Below are positions 49,791 through 56,754 of a DNA stretch of 64,000 bases, one piece after another. A program made the position numbers and the translations under genes. Every line of letters begins with the position of its first letter. Positions within the stretch are counted from its first letter, which is position 1. The stretch covers positions 310,001 to 374,000 of the forward strand of contig OZ240665.1 of NCBI GenBank assembly GCA_965198565.1, given 5' to 3'. This stretch comes from LMUY01 sp965198565 (GTDB lineage Bacteria > Pseudomonadota > Alphaproteobacteria > Acetobacterales > Acetobacteraceae). The notes beneath the pieces are model-generated. The model searched no databases, was not told where the DNA came from, and saw nothing but the letters and a program-made list of their open reading frames with translations.

Positions 49791-50774
49791 ATGCGGTTGA
49801 AGCTCTACCGGGCCCCGAGCGTGAATGAGGCAATGGCCCGCGTGCGTGCGGAGCTGGGGCCGGATGCGCTCATCCTGGCCACCCGCCGGGTCGCGGAGGG
49901 TGTGGAGGTCACGGCCGCGCTCGAGCCGGATGAGCTTGCGGCGCCCCCGCCCGATCCGGAGCGGGAGCGGCTGCTTGCCTGGCACGGCGTGCCGCCGAAG
50001 CTGGCGCAGGCGCTCGCGGCCGGGCCGTTGGAGGCAACGCTCGAGCGTGCGCTGCGCTTCGGCAGCCTCGGCCTGGATGCTGCGGATGCGCGCCCGGTGC
50101 TGTTCGCGGGGCCGCCCGGCGCCGGAAAGACACTCACCGTGGCGCGGCTTGCGACCCGGCTGGTCATGGCGGGAGCCTCCCCCCTGGTCATCACCACCGA
50201 CGGTCAGCGCGCTGGCGCCACCGAGCAACTCGCCGCCTTCACGCGCTTGCTGGGGCTGACGCTGATCGTCGCCAGCCATCCGGTGACGCTCGCGCGCGCG
50301 CTGCAGCGCCGCAAGCCGGGCCACCCGGTGCTGATCGACGCGCAAGGCACCGACCCGTTCGACCCGGCGCATCAAGACGAGATCGCCGGTTTGGCCGCAA
50401 CCGCCAACGCGGCCACCGCCCTGGTGCTTCCTGCCGGGCTGGATCCGGGCGAGGCGGCGGACCTTGCGGCCGCTTTCGCTGCCGCCGGCGCCAGCCTGCT
50501 CGTCGCCACCCGGCTGGACCTTGCGCGCCGGCTCGGCTGGCTGGTGAGCGCGGCCGATGCCGGCAAGCTGACCATTGCGGAGGCGGGAATCGGCTCCGGC
50601 GCGGCCGACGGTCTCACCGCGCTCACGCCCGCCTTCCTTGCCAGCCGCCTGGGCCAACGCGGCCCGCCGCCAGTCCGGCGGGCGGCCGAGCCGGCTGAAC
50701 CCCACGCTCGCAGCGCGGCTCCAGCCGGAGTCGCCCCGGCGCGTCGCCGAACCCTATCGGAGTTGCCGCTATGA
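49791..50774 (+). CDS. flhF: FlhF-like SRP-family GTPase (flagellar placement)
   Basis: A 327-residue SRP-type GTPase. The opening MRLKLYRAPSVNEAMARVRAELGPDALILATRRV is the FlhF N-terminal signature. The NG domain follows with G1 GPPGAGKTLTVARLA, a G2/G3 region LVITTDGQRAGATEQLAAFTRLLG, and LIDAQGTDPF in place of the usual D-TAGR. The G4 guanine-specificity motif TKxD is replaced by ATRLD, so nucleotide binding may be altered. FlhF positions the flagellum at the cell pole. It is followed by an overlapping flhG. No other flagellar gene is in the window, so the pair is isolated here. Confidence 0.85.
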   Translation: MRLKLYRAPSVNEAMARVRAELGPDALILATRRVAEGVEVTAALEPDELAAPPPDPERERLLAWHGVPPKLAQALAAGPLEATLERALRFGSLGLDAADARPVLFAGPPGAGKTLTVARLATRLVMAGASPLVITTDGQRAGATEQLAAFTRLLGLTLIVASHPVTLARALQRRKPGHPVLIDAQGTDPFDPAHQDEIAGLAATANAATALVLPAGLDPGEAADLAAAFAAAGASLLVATRLDLARRLGWLVSAADAGKLTIAEAGIGSGAADGLTALTPAFLASRLGQRGPPPVRRAAEPAEPHARSAAPAGVAPARRRTLSELPL

Positions 50775-51571
50775 GTGCCACGATTGCTCCCCCGGCCGCG
50801 TCCGCGCCCGCCACAGCAAGCCTGCCAGGCCGGGCACGGCTGCTGGCCGTCGCATCGGGCAAGGGGGGCGTCGGCAAGACCTGGCTGTCAGCCACCCTCG
50901 CCCGCGCCCTGGTGCTCGCCGGGCGATCGGTGCTGCTGTTCGACGGCGACCTCGGCTTGGCAAATGTCGACATCCAGCTCGGCATCATGCCGGAGCGGGA
51001 TCTGGGCTCCGTCATCTCGGGGGAATGCAGCATCGCGGAGGCGGCGATGGCCTATGCACCGGGCGGATTTGCCGTGCTGCCGGGCCGCTCGGGTTCGGGC
51101 GCGCTGTCCAACATGGAGCCGGCCGCGCTGGACCGCATCCTGCTGATGCTGGCCAACGAGGCCTCGGTGAGTGACGTCGTGCTCGATTTGGGGGCGGGTC
51201 TCGACCGCTCCACGCGGCGGATGGCGGCGACCGCCGATACGCTGCTGGTGGTGGCCACGGAAGAGCCCACCAGCCTGACGGACGCCTATGCCGTGCTGAA
51301 GATGGCGGCGATCGACCGGCCCGGCGGGGACGTGCGGCTGGTGATCAACCAGGCGTCCAGCCCCGGGGGCGGGCAACGCACCTACCTGACCCTGGCGAAA
51401 GCCAGCGCCACCTTCCTCGGGCGCCGGCCGGCTTTGGCCGGGATCATCCGCAAGGACGACCATGTGCGCGATGCGATCCGCCGCCAGGTCCTGCTGCAGG
51501 TGCGCCACCCGATCACGGGCGCGGCGCAGGATGTCGAGCGGCTGGCCAAAGGGCTGATCGCATCGTGGTGA
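50771..51571 (+). CDS. flhG: FlhG/FleN-like MinD-family ATPase
   Basis: A 266-residue ParA/MinD-type ATPase that restrains flagellar number with FlhF. The deviant Walker A is LLAVASGKGGVGKTWLSATLARAL (residues 25-48). LLFDGDLGLANVDIQLGIMPERDLGSVISGE is the Walker A' and FlhG signature. VVLDLGAGLDRSTRRM is the Walker B region. The C-terminal amphipathic helix for membrane contact is AQDVERLAKGLIASW. It overlaps flhF by ATGA, so they are co-translated. opgC starts 75 bp downstream on the same strand. Confidence 0.9.
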   Translation: MSATIAPPAASAPATASLPGRARLLAVASGKGGVGKTWLSATLARALVLAGRSVLLFDGDLGLANVDIQLGIMPERDLGSVISGECSIAEAAMAYAPGGFAVLPGRSGSGALSNMEPAALDRILLMLANEASVSDVVLDLGAGLDRSTRRMAATADTLLVVATEEPTSLTDAYAVLKMAAIDRPGGDVRLVINQASSPGGGQRTYLTLAKASATFLGRRPALAGIIRKDDHVRDAIRRQVLLQVRHPITGAAQDVERLAKGLIASW

Positions 51572-51646
51572 GCGCTGCCACCTGCCTGCGCTTGCGCCGC
51601 GGCACCGGCCGCCCTTATGTCACGCCGTCCGTGCAGAGGGGGCAGC

Positions 51647-52780
51647 GTGCGCTTGATCCGTGCTGGCCGGGACATGCGGGTCGACTTTTTCCGCGGCCTG
51701 GCGCTGTGGTGGATTTTCACCGACCACATCCCGGACAACTGGATCAACCAGTTCAGCCTGCGCAACTTCGCGATCTGCGATTCGGCGGAGGTGTTCGTGT
51801 TTCTCGCCGGGTTTGGCGCGGGGCTGGCCTATGGCCGCTCGATGGACCGCAATGGCTGGGTGTATGCCGCGGCCGACACGGCCAAGCGCGCATGGACGCT
51901 CTACATCGCGCATATCTTCCTGTTCGTGGTGTTCTCGGCGCAGGTTTCCTACTCCGCGACCGCGCTGGACCGGGCCGACTACCTCGACGAGATCCACCTG
52001 GACGTGCTGGGCGAGCAACCGTATCGGGCCATGCTGGAGGCGCTCTGGCTGCACTTTCAGCCCGCCTACCTCGATATCCTGCCGATGTACATCGTTCTTC
52101 TGCTGCTGTTCGCGTTCGTCATGCCGCTGCTGCGCTGGCCGCAAGTGCTGGCCGCGCTCTCGTTCGGCCTCTATGCCGTGGCGCGCGCCGCTGGATTGAA
52201 CCTGCCGTCGTTCACCGGCGATGGTTGGTATTTCAATCCGCTGACCTGGCAGTTGCTGTTCATGATCGGCGCGATCATGGCCTACGCGCCAGCGGAGCAT
52301 CCGGGGCCGCGAGCGACGTTGGCGCTGGATGTTTCGAGCGGGCTGTTCATCCTGTTTGGGCTCGTGCTGCAGTTCGGGCTTTGGGCGCATCCGGAGTTGG
52401 CGGCGCATCTGCCGGCGCGCTTCGACCGGATCATCAACTCGGTGGACAAGGGCGGTCTGCATCCATTTCGGCTGGTTTCGATCCTGTCGCTGGTCTGGGC
52501 GGTCGCCCGCCTGGTTCCGGCCAATGCGCGCTGGTTGTCGAGCCGCTGGACGGCGCCGTTCATCCTGTGCGGGCAACATTCGCTGCCCGTGTTCTGCAGC
52601 GGGATCTTCCTGTCCTTCCTGGGACGGTTGTTCCTGGAGGAGACCGACGGCTGGTGGGTCCAACTGGTGGTCAATTCCGTGGGCGCCATCGCGCTGGTGG
52701 GCGTTGGCGCGCTTTCGGCGTATTATCGCGAGAAAGGACGCCGCGTCGTGGCACCGCTTGCTGGGCGGGCGCTCCCTTGA
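51647..52780 (+). CDS. opgC: OpgC-like membrane protein
   Basis: A 377-residue protein with about ten membrane segments. It begins MRVDFFRGLALWWIFTDHIPDNWINQFSLRNFAICDSAEVFVFLAGFGAGLAYG, the OpgC_C signature. OpgC proteins transfer succinyl groups to osmoregulated periplasmic glucans in alphaproteobacteria; the conserved DFFRG and DH pair support an acyltransferase role. I start at GTG 51647, preceded by GAGGGGGCAGC; an ATG ten codons earlier (51617) is possible. No opgG/opgH is in the window. The SGNH-type gene starts 16 bp after the stop, so they may work together on glucan decoration. Confidence 0.85.
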   Translation: MRLIRAGRDMRVDFFRGLALWWIFTDHIPDNWINQFSLRNFAICDSAEVFVFLAGFGAGLAYGRSMDRNGWVYAAADTAKRAWTLYIAHIFLFVVFSAQVSYSATALDRADYLDEIHLDVLGEQPYRAMLEALWLHFQPAYLDILPMYIVLLLLFAFVMPLLRWPQVLAALSFGLYAVARAAGLNLPSFTGDGWYFNPLTWQLLFMIGAIMAYAPAEHPGPRATLALDVSSGLFILFGLVLQFGLWAHPELAAHLPARFDRIINSVDKGGLHPFRLVSILSLVWAVARLVPANARWLSSRWTAPFILCGQHSLPVFCSGIFLSFLGRLFLEETDGWWVQLVVNSVGAIALVGVGALSAYYREKGRRVVAPLAGRALP

Positions 52781-52796
52781 TAACGCTGGATTACCG

Positions 52797-53627
52797 ATGA
52801 ACGTCATCCATTTGCTACAACGAGCTTTGCTTGCTTGGTGCTGCATCGTGGCCGCGGCGCCGGTGGCTGCCAACGCGGCGGCAGACCGGTGCGCCGCCCC
52901 CGAGGACCTCACCGCCAATGTGTCCCCGCTGCCGCATGTCGCCGCCGCACTCAAGCCTGGTGGCACGCTCAATGTGCTCACCGTCGGCTCCGCGACCGTG
53001 TTCAGCCCCGACGAAACGCTCAAGCCAGGCACGGTGACGGGGCAGGCGCTCGGTTTGGGCGCCATCAGCCGCACCTCCGAGCTGCCGATGCCATCGGATT
53101 CGGCCTTCCCGCTGCAAATGGCGCATTACCTGAAGATGGCGGACCCTAGCGTCACCATCAACGTCACCGTGCGTGGCGGCCGGGGCATGACCGCGTCCGA
53201 AATGGTCGACATCATCCGGCAGGAGTTCGCCAACCACCGCTACCAGATGGTGATTTGGCAGACCGGGACCGTGGAAGCCGTGCACAATGTCGGCGCGGCC
53301 GAGTTCTACCAGACCTTGCAAGACGGTGAGGCCGCCATCGCTGGCGCCGGGGCCGACCTGGTGCTGGTCGACCCGCAATATAGCCGCTTCCTGCACGCCA
53401 ATGTCGATCTTGAACCGTATGCGCAGGACATGGAGCAGATCGGAGCGATGCCCGGCTCCATGATGTTCCACCGCTTCGACTTGATGCGCTACTGGGTCAA
53501 CGAGGGCCAGATCGACCTCGAGCGGACGTCCAAGGCGGATCGTCTTGCGACGGTGGAGGCGCTGCACCTGTGCCTCGGGCAACGCTTGGCGAGCATGATT
53601 TTACAGGCGGCGCACGAAGCTTCGTGA
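52797..53627 (+). CDS. secreted SGNH/GDSL-type protein of the OpgC neighbourhood
   Basis: A 276-residue secreted protein. The signal peptide (residues 1-28) is MNVIHLLQRALLAWCCIVAA followed by APVAANAA. The core NVLTVGSATVFSPDETL resembles the first block of SGNH hydrolases with Ser in GSAT, and VIWQTGTVEAVHNVGAAEFYQTLQDGEAAIAGAGADLVLVDPQYSRF the middle block, with the Asn of block III replaced by Gly-Thr-Val. A C-terminal D and H pair (KADRLATVEALHLCLGQ) may complete a triad. It is probably a periplasmic esterase or acyl carrier that works with OpgC. I start at the ATG at 52797. Confidence 0.75.
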   Translation: MNVIHLLQRALLAWCCIVAAAPVAANAAADRCAAPEDLTANVSPLPHVAAALKPGGTLNVLTVGSATVFSPDETLKPGTVTGQALGLGAISRTSELPMPSDSAFPLQMAHYLKMADPSVTINVTVRGGRGMTASEMVDIIRQEFANHRYQMVIWQTGTVEAVHNVGAAEFYQTLQDGEAAIAGAGADLVLVDPQYSRFLHANVDLEPYAQDMEQIGAMPGSMMFHRFDLMRYWVNEGQIDLERTSKADRLATVEALHLCLGQRLASMILQAAHEAS

Positions 53628-53667
53628 CTGAGAGCTTTCCTCCGATCCATTTCGATCGGACAAAACT

Positions 53668-53883
53668 CTAGACCAGCCGGACCACGTCCGCCCAGTAAGC
53701 GCCCCAATCTTCGTTGGCCCAGGCAACGCGATCATACATCGCTTGGGCGAAGCAGAGCGCCAAGAGCGGATCGACCCGGCGCAAGTGGTGCGCCATGGCT
53801 GCCGGTGACAGCGCGGACGACAAGGTCGACACCACGGCGGTGAAATCCGTGAAGCCATCAGCTTGCGGCACTGTTTGCATCAT
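53668..53883 (-). CDS. short protein of unknown function
   Basis: A 71-residue protein starting MMQTVPQADGFTDFTAVVSTL, with a middle ALSPAAMAHHLRRVDPLLALCFAQAMYDRVAWANEDWGAYWADVVRL. It is soluble, helical and Trp-rich at the C terminus. I recognise no family. The upstream GGGGGTGGGC stretch could serve as a weak ribosome-binding site. A start eight codons further up is possible. It faces the SGNH gene convergently, 40 bp apart. Evidence that it is expressed is only its length, codon pattern and placement. Confidence 0.45.
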   Translation of the reverse strand: MMQTVPQADGFTDFTAVVSTLSSALSPAAMAHHLRRVDPLLALCFAQAMYDRVAWANEDWGAYWADVVRLV

Positions 53884-54195
53884 TGCCCACCCCCATCCTC
53901 GGCTCACATTTAAGACTAAGCGGAGTTATGTGTCGAAGATGTGGCTCAATTGCTAACAGCGCAGTAAAAAACTGTGACTAGCCTGTGAGCAAGCTACCGC
54001 GTTCACACATCGTCTTTATGCAAATGCCTAAGGATCATGGCCGTCGCACCCTCACCCCGACCCTCTCCCGTCCTACGCGGGAGCGGGAGATAGTCTTCGG
54101 CTGGAGATGTGTGCATTCGGTAGGACTTGATCGGGCCATCCACGGCAACCAGCGGATGAGGTCGCTCGCGGCGGGAGAAACTGCCCGCCAGCAAC
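53884..54195. other. intergenic region with palindrome copy 10 and second-motif copy
   Basis: A 312-bp gap without a recognisable gene. Palindrome copy 10 (about 54061-54090) is imperfect, CCCTCTCCCG with CGGGAGCGGGAG, and has CACCCTCACCCCGA before it. At 54106-54145 is a good copy of the second motif with core TGCATTCGGTAGGACTTG. It is about 85 per cent identical by eye to the inverted copy at 29921-29960. At 54170-54189, GGCGGG and CCCGCC can form a short hairpin after the stop of the minus-strand gene at 54196. Confidence 0.75.
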
Positions 54196-54984
54196 TCAGT
54201 TATTCAGCGAAACAGAGCCGTCCCGGGCGAAGGTGTATGAGGCGGACTCGGGTGGGAAGTTCTGCAAGATGGTCTGCTTGAGGTAATCCACCCGCTGGTT
54301 CATCCCGGCACTGTCGAGATTGGCGAAGGCGGGGGCGACGTGCACCTCGGCGACCCGACCGCCACCCAGATCGATGGCGATGGCGTAGCCCGCGCCGGAG
54401 GGCGTCATGTGCCAGCGGGCGCCCTGGGCGGTGACATTGGTCCAGCGAGAGGTGGGAGGCGCCGGCGGCGGCGGCGTGATGACTGCCGGCGTGGGCGGTG
54501 AGACGGGCTGCGGCGCCGGGGCGAGCGGACCAGGCGCCGGAACGGGTGTTTGAACCGGTGCCTGGATCGGCCCCTGGGCGGGCGCGGGCGTCGGGCCGGC
54601 GTCCGAACTGGCGCGCAGGCGCTGCATAAGCGAGTCGAGATTCGCCGTTGCCGCCGGGTCGGTCTGGCTGGGCGTCGCCGCCGGAGTGGAGCCCTGCGCT
54701 AGGGTAGTTGGCACGGCAGAAGCCGGTTGCGGCGCAGTCGGCACGGGCGGCAAGGGCGCCGTGGCGGGCGGCGCGTCACGCACGACAAAGGCGTTCGGGT
54801 CGGGCTGGCTGGCCGCCGCCGCGCGCAATTGCGGGTCCGGGCGGGAGGTGTTGCGCGGGATGACCACGTAGCCCACCGCGACAATCGCGACGGCGGTCAA
54901 AGCCAGGAAGAACAGCCTCAACATCCTGCTTGGACCCTCGCCTGCAGCCGTTCGCTCACGCCTTTTTCTGCCATCCGCGCTCAT
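54196..54984 (-). CDS. proline/alanine-rich membrane-anchored protein of unknown function
   Basis: A 262-residue protein. After a basic head (GRKRRERTAAGEGPSR) there is a single membrane segment (about residues 21-43, LRLFFLALTAVAIVAVGYVVI) then a Pro/Ala/Gln-rich periplasmic linker up to about residue 185. The C-terminal 75 residues look folded: RWTNVTAQGARWHMTPSGAGYAIAIDLGGGRVAEVHVAP, ending YTFARDGSVSLNN. I do not recognise the domain. It overlaps the end of holC by 29 bp on the same strand. An alternative start is the ATG at 54924. Confidence 0.7.
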   Translation of the reverse strand: MSADGRKRRERTAAGEGPSRMLRLFFLALTAVAIVAVGYVVIPRNTSRPDPQLRAAAASQPDPNAFVVRDAPPATAPLPPVPTAPQPASAVPTTLAQGSTPAATPSQTDPAATANLDSLMQRLRASSDAGPTPAPAQGPIQAPVQTPVPAPGPLAPAPQPVSPPTPAVITPPPPAPPTSRWTNVTAQGARWHMTPSGAGYAIAIDLGGGRVAEVHVAPAFANLDSAGMNQRVDYLKQTILQNFPPESASYTFARDGSVSLNN

Positions 54985-55399
54985 CCTGCTGCCAATAGGT
55001 CAGGCTGTGGCCGGCCGCCTTCTCCCCCGACCACCGGGCCCGGGCGGCGGCGACCTGCGCCTCCACTCGACCATCGAATAGGTCGAACACCCGGTCAAAC
55101 GCGGCAGCTTCGGCGTTGGTGCCATCCAGCCGGAACAGAAACCGCGCCCCGTTGGGGGCTTCCGCGGCCACCGTGAGCCAGATCGGCTGCCAGTCGGCCT
55201 CCCCCGTGCGGGCGCTGCCATGCGGCAGCCAGTCGGGGTCGCTGCTGCCCCAGAGCGCGTCCGAAATCGCCTTCAGCCGCGCGTCGCCGCCGCAGAGCAC
55301 CACCGCGCGCTGCCGGGCCTGCAGGGTGCGGCCAAGCAGCTTCGGCAAAGCCTGATCGGCCGTCGTGCGGGTGAGATGATAGAAGCCGATGTCGCTCAG
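54956..55399 (-). CDS. holC: DNA polymerase III chi subunit, probable CTG start
   Basis: A 147-residue chi subunit, which links the clamp loader to SSB. The expected N-terminal chi strand SDIGFYHLTRTTADQALPKLLGRTLQARQRAVVLCGG is fully encoded only if translation begins at a CTG (55397-55399), which overlaps the aminopeptidase stop (CTGA). The next possible standard start (TTG of LPKLLGRTL) would delete the first strand and helix. RFLFRLDGTNAEAAAFDRVFDLFDG is the chi core. The pepA-holC order is also found in E. coli. Confidence 0.88.
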   Translation of the reverse strand: MSDIGFYHLTRTTADQALPKLLGRTLQARQRAVVLCGGDARLKAISDALWGSSDPDWLPHGSARTGEADWQPIWLTVAAEAPNGARFLFRLDGTNAEAAAFDRVFDLFDGRVEAQVAAARARWSGEKAAGHSLTYWQQDERGWQKKA

Positions 55400-56754
55400 C
55401 GGTGTACGTCCTCAAATCGTTGCGCCACCAGGCGGTCGAGCAGGCGAACGCCGAAGCCGGTCGGCCCGGCGGCATACCGGTCGCTCGCCTCCGCGCGTGC
55501 CTCCATGCCGGCGATGTCTAGGTGGGCCCAAGCCACGCCGCCAGTGAACTCGCGAAGAAAGGCGGCAGCATGGCAGGCATCCGGCTGCCCCCGCCCGGGC
55601 ACGCAATGCCGCAAGTCGGCGATCTCGGAGCGCAGGTCGTCGCGATGGCTCTGGCCGATCGGCATGCGCCACACCGGCTCGCCCACCGCCTGGCCGGCCG
55701 CCGCGACATGCGCCGCGAACACCGGGTCGTTGTCGAACAGCCCGGCCATCTGCTGCCCCAATGCGGTGACGATGCTGCCGGTGAGGGTGGCGAGGTCCAC
55801 CATGGCGGCCGGTTGCAGGCGGCGTACCGCCCAGGCCAGCGCGTCGGCCAGAACCAGCCGGCCTTCCGCGTCGGTGTCCACCACCTCGACGCTGGTGCCG
55901 TTGGCCAGGCGCAGCACGTCGGCCGGGCGGTAGCTGCCGCCGCCGACGGCGTTCTCGGCAAGAGGGATCACGGCGGCCACCGGCGCGGGTGAGCGGCGCC
56001 GCGCCAGTGCCAGCATCGCCCCGGCGCAGGCAGCCGCCCCGGCCATGTCGGCGCGCATCTCCTCCATGCCTGCGGCTGGCTTGATGCACAGGCCGCCAGT
56101 GTCGAAGGTGATGCCCTTGCCGACGAACACGACCGGGGGCGCCTCCGTCGTGGCCGCCCAACGCAGGAGCAGCAGCCGGGGGGCATGAACCGAACCGGCG
56201 CCCACAGCCGCCAAGCCGCCCAACCCAGCCCGGCGCAACGCTTGCGCACGCAACATCGTCAGCTCCACCCCAGCCTCGCCGAGCGGCGCCAGGCGCTCCA
56301 CGAAGCCGCGCGGGGTGAGCGTGTTGGAGGGCTCGGCCACCAGGTCCCGCGCGAGCCAGACGCCCTCGAGCACCGCTTCGGACCGGCGCCACAGCCGCTT
56401 GAACGCATGCGGCCGCTCGGTCAGCACGTGCAGCTGCGACAGCTTAGGCGCGTCCTTGGCCGATTTGAGCCGGTCGTAGCGCCAGGCCCGCAACGCCGCG
56501 CCCGTCACGAAGGCCACGCCTAAGCCGGGTGCAAGCCGCCGCAGGTCGAGCGTGGCTTGCCGCTCACCCGCCAGCCGCGCCGCCGCGAGCGCACCGGCGG
56601 CTTCGGCGTCGGGGCCGAGCGCCACCAGCCAGCGACCGTCCACGAACGCGATGCTGCCTGGCTCGGCGGGGAAGCCCGGGATGCCGGCCCCCTCTTCCAC
56701 GGGCAGCACCACTGGGCCAGCGGGTTGCTCCGAGCCGATGCGGACGCGGATCAC
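55396..56754 (-). CDS. leucyl aminopeptidase family (M17) protein, second paralogue
   Basis: A 452-residue M17 metallopeptidase. Catalytic and metal motifs are intact: VVFVGKGITFDTGGLCIKPAAGMEEMRADMAGAA (Lys, Asp, Lys, Asp) and VVDTDAEGRLVLADAL (Asp, Glu, Arg). The N-terminal domain is about 50 residues shorter than in the first paralogue. The GTG at 56754 overlaps the pepA stop (GTGA), and the stop overlaps the holC start (CTGA). It is about half identical to the first copy in the catalytic domain, judging by eye, so it is an old duplication rather than a recent one. Confidence 0.9.
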   Translation of the reverse strand: MIRVRIGSEQPAGPVVLPVEEGAGIPGFPAEPGSIAFVDGRWLVALGPDAEAAGALAAARLAGERQATLDLRRLAPGLGVAFVTGAALRAWRYDRLKSAKDAPKLSQLHVLTERPHAFKRLWRRSEAVLEGVWLARDLVAEPSNTLTPRGFVERLAPLGEAGVELTMLRAQALRRAGLGGLAAVGAGSVHAPRLLLLRWAATTEAPPVVFVGKGITFDTGGLCIKPAAGMEEMRADMAGAAACAGAMLALARRRSPAPVAAVIPLAENAVGGGSYRPADVLRLANGTSVEVVDTDAEGRLVLADALAWAVRRLQPAAMVDLATLTGSIVTALGQQMAGLFDNDPVFAAHVAAAGQAVGEPVWRMPIGQSHRDDLRSEIADLRHCVPGRGQPDACHAAAFLREFTGGVAWAHLDIAGMEARAEASDRYAAGPTGFGVRLLDRLVAQRFEDVHR

